A stretch of DNA of 64,000 nt from Hydractinia symbiolongicarpus (GCF_029227915.1 NC_079876.1:31655828-31719827); one strand, 5' to 3'. Shown: positions 22,410 through 32,410, numbered from the stretch's first letter. A program made the numbers and translations. Notes: generated by a model from the letters alone, not told the origin.

Positions 22410-23516
22410 CATGATCAATTCTATCACATGGCAAAGGTCTGTACGTTGTGATAGACACTTGACCAGATCAAAAAGAATGTTTGAAGATTCGCTGCGAGTA
22501 GGGTTCGAACCTACGCGGGAAGATCCCATTAGATTTCAAGTCTAACGCCTTAACCACTCGGCCATCGCAGCAGAAATTGCTGGGTAACCAGAATAATTCA
22601 CCAGCTCACCACTCAGGTGCCGAAGAGGACAAAAAGCCAACTAGTAGGGGACACCCGGGTTTGAACCAGGGACCTCTCGATCTGCAGTCGAATGCTCTAC
22701 CACTGAGCTATATCCCCAGCCAAGGACGGAATCCACGCACAGGGTATATAACATCAACGCGTGAGAGAGCAACTTAACTTAAAAAATGTACACTTCCCGC
22801 ACCGGGAATCGAACCCGGGCCGCCTGGGTGAAAACCAGAAATCCTAACCACTAGACCATGCGGGACACGTTCGCACCACTAAGTAATTTAGATGTCATGC
22901 TTTTTCTGACAATTTGAACTAGCTCTGTCTTTCTGTTCGTGTCAAAAACACCATTTTGCGTCCGCTGCGAGTAGGATTCGAACCTACGCGGGAAGATCCC
23001 ATTTGATTTCTAGTCAAACGCCTTAACCACTCGGCCATCGCAGCCTGACAAACCGCTGGCCATTGCCACAAGGCCAACCAGAAAGCACAACATTACTGCT
23101 AAAGGCACTGCCCGGATTTGAACCGGGGATCTCCTGTTTACTAGACAGGCGCTTTAACCGCTAAGCCACAGCGCCTGCCTGTTGGGAGATTTTGAAAATC
23201 TCAATATCACACGTCTGAAATGCCGTTAAGGCTACTAACACACCGGGACGTGATACACTGTCACTCGGAAATTTTGGAAATGAGTAGTAACGCATTGGTG
23301 GTTCAGTGGTAGAATTCTCGCCTGCCACGCGGGAGACCGGGGTTCGATTCCCCGCCAATGCATCGTGTTTTACCTACACCAGAAAATACCCTCCGTAAAA
23401 AAGAAAGGAAGGAAAATAAATAAAAAAACATAGCTGAGGAAAAGTGCTACGGCTGCTTGCATTCACCACCTCAAACCGCCCTGCTGGGCAGTGATAAAAT
23501 GCCGAGACCCGGGATT

Positions 23517-23567
<51 letters not shown>

Positions 23568-23572
23568 TCGGC
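22410..23572. tRNA. tRNA repeat unit 18 of array 1
   Basis: SerUGA 22490-22571, Cys 22646-22717, Glu 22794-22865, SerAGA 22963-23044, Thr 23103-23175, Gly(+) 23292-23362, Phe 23500-23572. Consensus. Confidence 0.95.
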
Positions 23573-24679
23573 CATGATCAATTCTATCACATGGCAAAGG
23601 TCTGTACGTTGTGATAGACACTTGACCAGATCAAAAAGAATGTTTGAAGATTCGCTGCGAGTAGGGTTCGAACCTACGCGGGAAGATCCCATTAGATTTC
23701 AAGTCTAACGCCTTAACCACTCGGCCATCGCAGCAGAAATTGCTGGGTAACCAGAATAATTCACCAGCTCACCACTCAGGTGCCGAAGAGGACAAAAAGC
23801 CAACTAGTAGGGGACACCCGGGTTTGAACCAGGGACCTCTCGATCTGCAGTCGAATGCTCTACCACTGAGCTATATCCCCAGCCAAGGACGGAATCCACG
23901 CACAGGGTATATAACATCAACGCGTGAGAGAGCAACTTAACTTAAAAAATGTACACTTCCCGCACCGGGAATCGAACCCGGGCCGCCTGGGTGAAAACCA
24001 GAAATCCTAACCACTAGACCATGCGGGACACGTTCGCACCACTAAGTAATTTAGATGTCATGCTTTTTCTGACAATTTGAACTAGCTCTGTCTTTCTGTT
24101 CGTGTCAAAAACACCATTTTGCGTCCGCTGCGAGTAGGATTCGAACCTACGCGGGAAGATCCCATTTGATTTCTAGTCAAACGCCTTAACCACTCGGCCA
24201 TCGCAGCCTGACAAACCGCTGGCCATTGCCACAAGGCCAACCAGAAAGCACAACATTACTGCTAAAGGCACTGCCCGGATTTGAACCGGGGATCTCCTGT
24301 TTACTAGACAGGCGCTTTAACCGCTAAGCCACAGCGCCTGCCTGTTGGGAGATTTTGAAAATCTCAATATCACACGTCTGAAATGCCGTTAAGGCTACTA
24401 ACACACCGGGACGTGATACACTGTCACTCGGAAATTTTGGAAATGAGTAGTAACGCATTGGTGGTTCAGTGGTAGAATTCTCGCCTGCCACGCGGGAGAC
24501 CGGGGTTCGATTCCCCGCCAATGCATCGTGTTTTACCTACACCAGAAAATACCCTCCGTAAAAAAGAAAGGAAGGAAAATAAATAAAAAAACATAGCTGA
24601 GGAAAAGTGCTACGGCTGCTTGCATTCACCACCTCAAACCGCCCTGCTGGGCAGTGATAAAATGCCGAGACCCGGGATT

Positions 24680-24730
<51 letters not shown>

Positions 24731-24735
24731 TCGGC
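23573..24735. tRNA. tRNA repeat unit 19 of array 1
   Basis: SerUGA 23653-23734, Cys 23809-23880, Glu 23957-24028, SerAGA 24126-24207, Thr 24266-24338, Gly(+) 24455-24525, Phe 24663-24735. Consensus. Confidence 0.95.
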
Positions 24736-25842
24736 CATGATCAATTCTATCACATGGCAAAGGTCTGTACGTTGTGATAGACACTTGACCAGATCAAAAA
24801 GAATGTTTGAAGATTCGCTGCGAGTAGGGTTCGAACCTACGCGGGAAGATCCCATTAGATTTCAAGTCTAACGCCTTAACCACTCGGCCATCGCAGCAGA
24901 AATTGCTGGGTAACCAGAATAATTCACCAGCTCACCACTCAGGTGCCGAAGAGGACAAAAAGCCAACTAGTAGGGGACACCCGGGTTTGAACCAGGGACC
25001 TCTCGATCTGCAGTCGAATGCTCTACCACTGAGCTATATCCCCAGCCAAGGACGGAATCCACGCACAGGGTATATAACATCAACGCGTGAGAGAGCAACT
25101 TAACTTAAAAAATGTACACTTCCCGCACCGGGAATCGAACCCGGGCCGCCTGGGTGAAAACCAGAAATCCTAACCACTAGACCATGCGGGACACGTTCGC
25201 ACCACTAAGTAATTTAGATGTCATGCTTTTTCTGACAATTTGAACTAGCTCTGTCTTTCTGTTCGTGTCAAAAACACCATTTTGCGTCCGCTGCGAGTAG
25301 GATTCGAACCTACGCGGGAAGATCCCATTTGATTTCTAGTCAAACGCCTTAACCACTCGGCCATCGCAGCCTGACAAACCGCTGGCCATTGCCACAAGGC
25401 CAACCAGAAAGCACAACATTACTGCTAAAGGCACTGCCCGGATTTGAACCGGGGATCTCCTGTTTACTAGACAGGCGCTTTAACCGCTAAGCCACAGCGC
25501 CTGCCTGTTGGGAGATTTTGAAAATCTCAATATCACACGTCTGAAATGCCGTTAAGGCTACTAACACACCGGGACGTGATACACTGTCACTCGGAAATTT
25601 TGGAAATGAGTAGTAACGCATTGGTGGTTCAGTGGTAGAATTCTCGCCTGCCACGAGGGAGACCGGGGTTCGATTCCCCGCCAATGCATCGTGTTTTACC
25701 TACACCAGAAAATACCCTCCGTAAAAAAGAAAGGAAGGAAAATAAATAAAAAAACATAGCTGAGGAAAAGTGCTACGGCTGCTTGCATTCACCACCTCAA
25801 ACCGCCCTGCTGGGCAGTGATAAAATGCCGAGACCCGGGATT

Positions 25843-25893
<51 letters not shown>

Positions 25894-25898
25894 TCGGC
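24736..25898. tRNA. tRNA repeat unit 20 of array 1
   Basis: SerUGA 24816-24897, Cys 24972-25043, Glu 25120-25191, SerAGA 25289-25370, Thr 25429-25501, Gly(+) 25618-25688 (anticodon-stem variant), Phe 25826-25898. Confidence 0.95.
25618..25688 (+). tRNA. tRNA-Gly(GCC) with anticodon-stem mismatch, unit 20
   Basis: C to A at 25656 (position 40) replaces the G30-C40 pair by G-A next to the anticodon loop. This is the only copy with this change. The anticodon itself is intact. Confidence 0.85.
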
Positions 25899-26451
25899 CA
25901 TGATCAATTCTATCACATGGCAAAGGTCTGTACGTTGTGATAGACACTTGACCAGATCAAAAAGAATGTTTGAAGATTCGCTGCGAGTAGGGTTCGAACC
26001 TACGCGGGAAGATCCCATTAGATTTCAAGTCTAACGCCTTAACCACTCGGCCATCGCAGCAGAAATTGCTGGGTAACCAGAATAATTCACCAGCTCACCA
26101 CTCAGGTGCCGAAGAGGACAAAAAGCCAACTAGTAGGGGACACCCGGGTTTGAACCAGGGACCTCTCGATCTGCAGTCGAATGCTCTACCACTGAGCTAT
26201 ATCCCCAGCCAAGGAAGGAATCCACGCACAGGGTATATAACATCAACGCGTGAGAGAGCAACTTAACTTAAAAAATGTACACTTCCCGCACCGGGAATCG
26301 AACCCGGGCCGCCTGGGTGAAAACCAGAAATCCTAACCACTAGACCATGCGGGACACGTTCGCACCACTAAGTAATTTAGATGTCATGCTTTTTCTGACA
26401 ATTTGAACTAGCTCTGTCTTTCTGTTCGTGTCAAAAACACCATTTTGCGTC

Positions 26452-26533
26452 CGCTGCGAGTAGGATTCGAACCTACGCGGGAAGATCCCATTTGATTTCT
26501 AGTCAAAAGCCTTAACCACTCGGCCATCGCAGC
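26452..26533 (-). tRNA. tRNA-Ser(AGA) with an internal T4 run, unit 21
   Basis: Base 26508 changes tRNA nucleotide 26 from G to T. This removes the usual G26 and turns GTTT into TTTT, a potential Pol III terminator inside the gene. Array 2 unit 20 has the same allele. Output of a full-length tRNA from this copy is probably reduced. Confidence 0.8.
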
Positions 26534-26988
26534 CTGACAAACCGCTGGCCATTGCCACAAGGCCAACCAGAAAGCACAACATTACTGCTAAAGGCACTGC
26601 CCGGATTTGAACCGGGGATCTCCTGTTTACTAGACAGGCGCTTTAACCGCTAAGCCACAGCGCCTGCCTGTTGGGAGATTTTGAAAATCTCAATATCACA
26701 CGTCTGAAATGCCGTTAAGGCTACTAACACACCGGGACGTGATACACTGTCACTCGGAAATTTTGGAAATGAGTAGTAACGCATTGGTGGTTCAGTGGTA
26801 GAATTCTCGCCTGCCACGCGGGAGACCGGGGTTCGATTCCCCGCCAATGCATCGTGTTTTACCTACACCAGAAAATACCCTCCGTAAAAAAGAAAGGAAG
26901 GAAAATAAATAAAAAAACATAGCTGAGGAAAAGTGCTACGGCTGCTTGCATTCACCACCTCAAACCGCCCTGCTGGGCAGTGATAAAA

Positions 26989-27005
26989 TGCCGAGACCCG
27001 GGATT

Positions 27006-27054
<49 letters not shown>
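26989..27054 (-). pseudogene. tRNA-Phe 3' part (nt 8-73) left of the complete element
   Basis: Retains the D arm, anticodon arm, T arm and 3' acceptor strand, but nucleotides 1-7 are replaced by element sequence. The other half (nt 1-17) is at 33213-33229. Nucleotides 8-17 are present on both sides, the mark of a target-site duplication. Confidence 0.93.
27045..27054. repeat. Target-site duplication, left side of the complete element
   Basis: AACTGAGCTA, the exact sequence repeated at 33213-33222. All 10 bp come from the tRNA-Phe A-box region. Part of the match could be microhomology with the element end, so the true duplication may be 6-10 bp. Confidence 0.8.
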
Positions 27055-27181
27055 AGGAAGGGGCATAAAAGACTGGAGAAAAGGGGGAAAAGAGGGGGGA
27101 AAGAAAAAGGAAAAAGAAAAGGTGTGGTGGTGTGTTAATAAGGGCATATGTTACCCGTTTTACATAAAAAATTACATGAAC
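27055..27181. other. Left end of the element: polypurine tract and 3' region of the gene
   Basis: From 27055 to about 27122 the plus strand is almost pure purine (G and A runs), giving a long pyrimidine tract on the transcribed strand. The stop codon is at 27182-27184. No canonical AATAAA lies in the remaining 127 bp on the minus strand, so the mRNA 3' end may use a variant signal or run into the tRNA array. Confidence 0.5.
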
Positions 27182-29061
27182 TTATTTTGTTCCTTTTGTG
27201 TCCGCTTTACGCCGCTGCTCTAACCAAATGTTATAGGAAGGTGCATCAGGTTCATACGAACAGTATCGTTCCCCTTTATATTGTCCGTGGCCTTCCTTCA
27301 TTGGTTGATTGCATTTGCGGCAGGTGTACTCTTTTTGCGGCTTCTTCTGTTTCACAGATGTCGTAGGTTGTGTACCAATGATTGGTGAAAGAGGCTGGTG
27401 GTATGGCAGCATGTTGGGCATTTGTAAGTGCGGAATTTGCATTGGTAATTGGGAAAACGGATTGTATAAATGTGGTGGAGTGTATGGTTGGCAAATTGGA
27501 CCTGGCACAGGGCATGACATCGGCGCCATAAATGGCGGCTGTAATGTCGGCGGACTTTGTAGCACCTTTGGTTTAGATGCTCTTTTTCTAGGTGTTTTTT
27601 TTGGTGCTGGTGTTGTAGCAGCTGACGCTTCATCTGCTTCAATTACAAAGTCAGGTGCTGGGATGGCTCCATCTCGATTTAAAAACTTTAGCTTGGCCAT
27701 ATCTGAGCGATCTTCAGGATTTTTGTAAGTAACCACGTTAGTGTTGCCTTGTGAGTTGGATTGAGGAGTAGGAGGTGGAAGAGGTTCTGTAGCTGTTTTT
27801 TTGCCGTCGGATAGGTGGACACCCTGAAGAAGAGTTAAAATTTCCTCCCTTCTTGTTTGATTTTTAAACCACAATCGCAAGGTGGTTTCGTTTATGGTGT
27901 ACAATGTCAAACCAGTCTCCTCCAGCAAAGAACTGTTAAAAAGGCGAGCACGGATGTTGTTGTACTCGCCAATGATCCTCTTCCAGCGGGAGTCGTATTT
28001 CCTACTGCCATCAATTGTAGTTGTACGATGTGCCGTGATTTCGTTGGAAGGGTGGATGCACAGGGCTTCCACGATCCTATTTTTTGATGGCGATAAAGCA
28101 GGAGAGGCGCCGGACAAGAAACATCTCTTCATCGCCACGATTCCTACGTGACCTTCTCGTTTGCGTGAAGAAAACCGGCCTCTCGACTGCCTTTTTATCA
28201 TGGTTTTGTATAGCAACGGTTTTTTATCGTATGCCTCCAGATTGTCGTAAAGGGCTTTAATGTTTTTTGCATCTGTACCACTGACACTGATGCCATTTAG
28301 TGCCAGCAAAGCACGAGCAAGAACGTCAACTTTATGCCAACCAGAAATCCCTCTTCCGTCTTCACTCTCAACCTCACTCTCACTTTCTGAATTTCCTCCA
28401 TCCTCCACGTCGACTACATCCGAAATATCTGTTTCCAAAAAGTCTCGGTCCTCGACGCCAGAATCATATTCATCCTCCACGTTTTCTTCCACCCCGTCTT
28501 CCAAATTACGTTCGACGTAATCAACGGTGAAGTTGATATCCAGTTGTTGGAACAGGTACTCCATGCCAATGGCTTCCCCAGTGTATTGGTTCGGCGGACA
28601 TTGGCTGTTTCCCACATTTCCATGAACGTCCAAATGAAGATCGTTGAATCTCGACACCAGCTCTATATCGAAGGACCTTAATGATTCTCTAGAAACAGCC
28701 GCAACACCATCTTTCCGCATGGAATTCCATCGACAAAGACCTTCCAGCAAGTATGCCTGGAAGTTTACTGCATTTGCGCTAGTACCAGGCACGAAATTTA
28801 ATAAATGCCGATGAAAGCATTCCACCGATGTGCTGCCCCTCCAACATCTATAAATCGGTAAGGTCATTCCTCCTTTCCTAATTACTCCAACCTTGGTGTA
28901 CAGCTGGCTGCCTGGTGGATCTTGGATGCAGATTAGATGCTTTTTTTGTTCATGCCAGATGTCCACTACGTCAGGTTTTAGTAGGGGTACACCGAGGGAG
29001 TCGGTTACGCCAGTGAAGGACAGAATTAAGTCCTCCAGCAGTTGCCTTGTCTCCACTGAAC
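27182..29061 (-). CDS. Transposase exon H (C-terminal half, with candidate catalytic Glu and zinc finger)
   Basis: Open for 653 codons if read from an upstream ATG at 29143, but the acceptor TTACAG at 29062-29067 makes the real exon start at 29061. Features, numbered on that longer frame: a second D-I-W-H at 61-64; S-T-S-V-E (Glu108) followed by a conserved-looking F-V-P-G-T-S-A segment, the best candidate third catalytic residue; an acidic stretch around 210-265; an L-R-L-W-F segment near 430; a Pro-rich, basic region around 470-600; and a zinc finger C608-x2-C611-x7-H619-x8-C628 near the end. The plus-strand frames over this exon are shadows. Confidence 0.88.
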
Positions 29062-32000
29062 CTGTAACATGAAAAATGACTTGAGATTGCAGCATAACTG
29101 TCTGTGGGAGATATAAAATCCACCGTAACAAATGATATGACACATTTACCTCGTGTACGCCGACGACAATGCCTAGCCAATTCTTTTCTTCCCAGTGCTG
29201 TTAAGACGGCCTTCTCCGATGGTTCGCGTATGCCTTGTGCCTTTAGCTCCTGCTCCTTGGCCTTCAATAGATTCTCGTAATCTTGTTGGTCCCATTCGAA
29301 CAGACAACCTGGTAATTAAAATTGTGTACAGGTAATTTTAAAGGAAAAAAGAAAGTACAATGGCAATGCCGCATCTAGTGAACATTTAGTTACCCGACAA
29401 TTTTGCCATAAAAACTCCATACAATGGGTGGGATTCGGATGTGCATCCAAAGGAAATTCGACGCATAAAGTGCCAAATGTCCAGCTTAACTGTAAGATTG
29501 GGCCAAGCAGAAAATAGGACGTTGAATTTTGACGGTCCATTATAACAGCAGCAGTCGCGGTCTGTATAGAGAATGATGGGAGGCGTAACGTTTGCTTTGG
29601 CGTACCGGTCCACAATTCCATCTGCCATCTTCTTCAGAGACTCGTTGGACTCGGAAGACGTGACGACGCTCTGAAGAATTGCGCCGTATTCATTGCCTAC
29701 ATTCGTGACCCAACTGGCGGATCCTTTTGCTTCGCCAGATAGCTTCTTAAGGATTTTTTTCGTTGAGTCTATCTTTAGGACGACGCCAAATACAGACGTG
29801 ATGGCGGCCTTCACACTGTCCATTCTTGACCAGACATCACGAGCAAATGCAGCCAGAAACCACTTCGACTGTGGTAGCACGCGAAAAGAATCAGCGACAT
29901 CGTAGGAAGGTATTTGATTCTGATGGAAAGCCAACCTCTTTCGGTGTTTCTGGCAATCAAACAGGTATTGTACATTTTTTCGTATCCACGACTCGCTGTG
30001 GAGTTCTACAAGAGTGTTGTGTAACGCTGTTGGACTATTACCCAACGTTCTTGACTTCAGCAGTGATATGACCTTGGAATCACAGGCGTATTTGTATGTT
30101 AAGAGAGCTGGGAATTTTACGCGTATCCCGTAGGGTAGCTGGTTTAAGATACGGTTGTCCCACGCCAAAACAGTGAATCCACAAGAGCATATAAGGTATT
30201 CAGTTGCTAAGTAGTAGTACTCAGTAACGTCCAGAACAAGGCGAATTTTGTTATAAATGCCGTTCGATTTTAAGCTTCTGTTGCAGGATTCTTTGCAGCA
30301 CTTAAAATCGAATGTAAACATGCGTCGTGGCATCCATAGGTATATCCTACGCAGGAAATACGACTCTGGTTTGGGTTTAGATGCAATTGCAAAGTTAACG
30401 GCTGGTGGATAGTTCCAAAGCCTAACGGGCGTTGCGAGCGTCCCAGTTCCGCAGAAGAGATGTTTGGCGACCCAATGGCGATCCGCAGGAGCCATATTTT
30501 GATTCCAATATCGAGGAAGTCTGCCAGTAACATCAGATGGAGGCTGCATACAATGAAAATGCATTTAAACACATTTAAAATTGCTGCCAATGTCTCATAA
30601 AAGGAATAGGAATAACAAAAAAATTCTCATCTAACTTTATAGCGATGGTGCTAGACAAACTTACCAACAGAGTATCAGTTGGAACATGTGAAGAATTGGG
30701 TGCTACTGCGATAGTTGTGCTACTTTTAAATGATTTACACGAACCCTACATGGTTATGGAATAGAAATTAGATTTAAGGAATGTATGGATTAAAATATAT
30801 CATAGCTATCTCATATGAAACATGCATATAAAAGTGCACGCGCATGGATTGAAATGATATGCTATACATCTTCTTAAAGCATATGGATTATTCTAGTTAT
30901 TAGTTACTAGCTATACATGACGTTGAAATATTCCAATACAAAAAGTCATCATGTACGTTTACGTCTTAAAATCTAGATTTAATACCTCAGATACTTGTGA
31001 AAGTGTTGCACAAACTTTGGTAGAAGTCGGCATGCTTAATGAAGTTGAGCACTCCTTTAATACAGAGGTTGGTTGACTCAAAGGAACTGATGGTGAATCC
31101 TAAGTACAGGAAGTAAATCGTAACTTTATGTTTAAAACATTCGGTTATTTATTTTTTAAATTTAAATGTTGAAAAATTAAAACCATTATATACAAGCTAT
31201 ATACATTTCTTTAAGTCATAAGGTAATGTAATTTCATTTATAAATGTTACAAACTTATAACAAAAAGGTTTAATACGTGCTTAATATACGTGTTTAACTA
31301 TTTATCCTTATATATATTAAAACTTAGTTGCTACCTCTGTTACAGTTGAAATTATTGTCCCAATTGTAGTTGTGCAAGGGCCAACAGTAGAAATTGATGT
31401 GCTTAACGAAGACTTCTTTGGTTTAAACGTTGGACAATAAGAATACCTTGATGTTGAATCCTAAGTATAAACTTAAAGGATTAAGAACACTATCAACAAA
31501 AATCAGAAGACCAAGACAACAACAATTAGATTTCAAGGTTAATTATGGCCTGCATGGGACTCGAACCCACAACCTCTCACTGAAAATAAGTGATTGCTCT
31601 TCCAATTGAGCTAACAGTCCTATAACATGAACCTTTATGCTGTTGTCATAATAAACTTTTAATTCTAAGTTAATCTGTTATAAATAATAATTTAGGAACT
31701 TACCCTGAACTTCTCAGGAGATATTTGTTTTGCGTAATTGAATCGTTTCCGAACAACCGCAGAGGAAGAAGATACAGCAGATGCCGATGTTGTGAGAACA
31801 GATGTTGACACATTCTCTCTAGCACTTGACGATGTCGACTAGTAGAAAACAAAACATTAAACAATAGATACTAAAAATGTCAAAGTATTAATTATATATA
31901 TATATATATATACATAATGTCAATCCATACACAAACGCGTTTAGTTAAACATACACATAAATCTCTTGACACATCAGTTTATACATGCAAAATATATTAA

Positions 32001-32380
32001 TGCATTATATACAAGTTGACCTTCTTGCTTTGAAAAATTAGTATGAGTGTGTTGTGAAAATAACCCACACACACACATATACATATACAGATAAAATTCA
32101 CAGGAAATGCGTTATTCAAGTTAAATTTAAAACGTTATTCACACAAAGTCCTTACTTGCTTCTGAATGGTGTGAAATCCACAACTACAGTTGATGAAATT
32201 CCCAAACAGATCAACGTCTAACATACACTTGTGTCTCGGGCATTGTTTTATCACAGCAATCTTCTTTGCCCAAAGAGAATTTGGTGGTGGTTGCTGTCCC
32301 CGACCAAACGTATATTCTCCATTTGCAAACAAGGACAATCTCCTGTCCCAGGTTTTTTTGTCCAAGCCAGTTTTAGGCAT
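27182..32380 (-). CDS. DDE transposase-like protein (DUF6729-type family), eight predicted exons
   Basis: Exons in transcription order: A 32156-32380, B 31704-31838, C 31335-31460, D 30986-31099, E 30665-30745, F 29394-30543, G 29150-29308, H 27182-29061. They total 3870 nt, 1289 codons plus stop, and all junctions keep frame (phase 0 through E-F, phase 1 for F-G and G-H). F carries the first two candidate catalytic Asp residues and a D-x2-H motif as in hAT, Mutator, P, Kolobok and Dada transposases; H carries a candidate Glu and a C-terminal zinc finger. From memory the F-H text resembles a family abundant in fish and marine invertebrates labelled DUF6729; no search was run. A TATA box precedes the ATG. 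The copy has no frameshift or internal stop, so it may be active. The role is inferred; the N-terminal exon joins are the least certain. Confidence 0.75.
29150..29308 (-). CDS. Transposase exon G (53 codons)
   Basis: Bounded by TTACCAG/GT at 29309 and a GTAAAT donor at 29149. It encodes a charged, helix-prone linker with a Lys/Glu-rich start and ends in C-R-R-R-T-R. The flanking introns are 85 and 88 bp. Both junctions are phase 1 and restore Gly codons, which supports the splice model. A possible ATG at 29267 is not needed. Confidence 0.75.
29394..30543 (-). CDS. Transposase exon F (DUF6729-like segment and RNase H-type catalytic core)
   Basis: Open frame of 392 codons from 30564; the acceptor TGCAG at 30544-30548 starts the exon at Pro8 of that frame. 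In order on that numbering: an aromatic/Arg-rich segment with Y-L-W-M-P-R-R near 75-81; a Cys-rich ribbon with C89, C90, C94, C126 and C128-G; a conserved-looking R-T-L-G-N-S at 172-177; V-L-K-I-D (Asp266), first candidate catalytic residue; L-Y-T-D-R-D (Asp335) followed by three Cys, second candidate; D362-I-W-H365, the D-x2-H motif. It ends at TCGG/GTAACT. Length and motif order fit a DDE transposase of the hAT/Mutator/Dada group. Confidence 0.9.
30665..30745 (-). CDS. Transposase exon E (27 codons, Ser/Thr-rich)
   Basis: Acceptor CATGTAG, donor GTAAGT, phase 0 on both sides, no stop. Rich in Ser and Thr like exons B-D. The intron to exon F is 121 bp. Predicted from splice signals and composition only. 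Confidence 0.6.
30986..31099 (-). CDS. Transposase exon D (38 codons, Ser/Thr-rich)
   Basis: Acceptor GTACTTAG followed by GATTCA, donor GAG/GTATTA, phase 0 on both sides. Its start (D-S-P-S) and its end (V-S-E) mirror exon C (D-S-T-S ... V-T-E), and the acceptor context ACTTAG-GATTCA is the same, so C and D look like a duplicated exon. Confidence 0.6.
31335..31460 (-). CDS. Transposase exon C (42 codons, Ser/Thr-rich)
   Basis: Acceptor TATACTTAG followed by GATTCA, donor GAG/GTAGCA, phase 0 on both sides, no stop. Paralogous to exon D. A short plus-strand frame over the same bases is ignored, since the minus strand explains it with splice sites at both ends. Confidence 0.6.
31546..31620 (-). 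pseudogene. Degenerate tRNA (Lys-like) in intron B-C of the transposase gene
   Basis: Same as 955-1029. It lies within the 243-bp intron between exons B and C, in the sense orientation. Its A-box region TAGCTCAATTGG differs by one base from the element's own target in tRNA-Phe, TAGCTCAGTTGG. The T arm and D arm pair fully, but U33 is lost. It could be a captured tRNA, a trace of an earlier insertion target or a structural RNA element. Confidence 0.6.
31704..31838 (-). CDS. Transposase exon B (45 codons, Ser/Thr-rich)
   Basis: Acceptor TTTTCTACTAG with a good pyrimidine tract, donor AGG/GTAAGT, phase 0 on both sides. The first two thirds is almost all Ser, Thr, Ala and Val; the end is basic and polar (V-R-K-R-F). 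Probably a disordered linker between the exon A metal-binding segment and the core. Confidence 0.65.
31839..32155 (-). other. Intron A-B of the transposase gene
   Basis: 317 bp, GTAAGG donor and TACTAG acceptor. It contains the (TA)10 run at 31893-31912 and (CA)6 at 32066-32077. No open frame of interest. Confidence 0.6.
32156..32380 (-). CDS. Transposase exon A (75 codons, predicted first exon)
   Basis: Begins at an ATG 31-40 bp downstream of a TATATATAAG box and ends at CAA/GTAAGG. It encodes a basic N-terminus (M-P-K-T-G-L-D-K-K) and a C-P-R-H-K-C ... C-S-C-G-F cluster, resembling a zinc ribbon or BED-like DNA-binding head, though the spacing fits no family I can name. The C-S-C-G-F text recurs in exon F (I-C-S-C-G-F), hinting at a repeated ribbon. 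Read-through past the donor would add only six codons. Confidence 0.7.
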
Positions 32381-32410
32381 TTTAACGTAATAAATGACAA
32401 CAGAAATCCT

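Larger units (their letters stand above)
2622..27054. repeat. tRNA gene array 1: 21 tandem 1163-bp units
   Basis: The span is 24,433 bp, which equals 21 x 1163 plus the 10-bp target duplication, so no unit has gained or lost a base. Units differ only by rare substitutions. Each unit, counted here from the base after the Phe gene, carries Ser(UGA), Cys, Glu, Ser(AGA), Thr, Gly and Phe at offsets 80, 236, 384, 553, 693, 882 and 1090. Spacers are 58-137 bp and contain no protein gene. The array is bounded on both sides by element copies inserted at the same base of tRNA-Phe. Confidence 0.97.
25899..27054. tRNA. tRNA repeat unit 21 of array 1, cut by the element
   Basis: SerUGA 25979-26060, Cys 26135-26206, Glu 26283-26354, SerAGA 26452-26533 (variant), Thr 26592-26664, Gly(+) 26781-26851, and a Phe gene interrupted after 27054. 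Spacer C to A at 26216. Both this change and the Ser(AGA) change at 26508 recur in array 2 unit 20 (55644, 55936), where Phe is intact. Confidence 0.95.

Noticed and set aside
2622-27054. CRISPR array or satellite DNA
   Set aside because: The repeat unit is 1163 bp with seven intact tRNA genes and no repeat-spacer structure; it is a gene array.
27148-28530. Plus-strand open frames opposite exon H
   Set aside because: They lie antisense to a long, well-supported coding exon and have biased composition mirroring its Pro-, Ser- and acid-rich segments.
31336-31438. A short plus-strand open frame over exon C
   Set aside because: The minus strand gives a phase-0 exon with acceptor and donor, a duplicate at exon D and continuity with the transposase; the plus frame has no such support.
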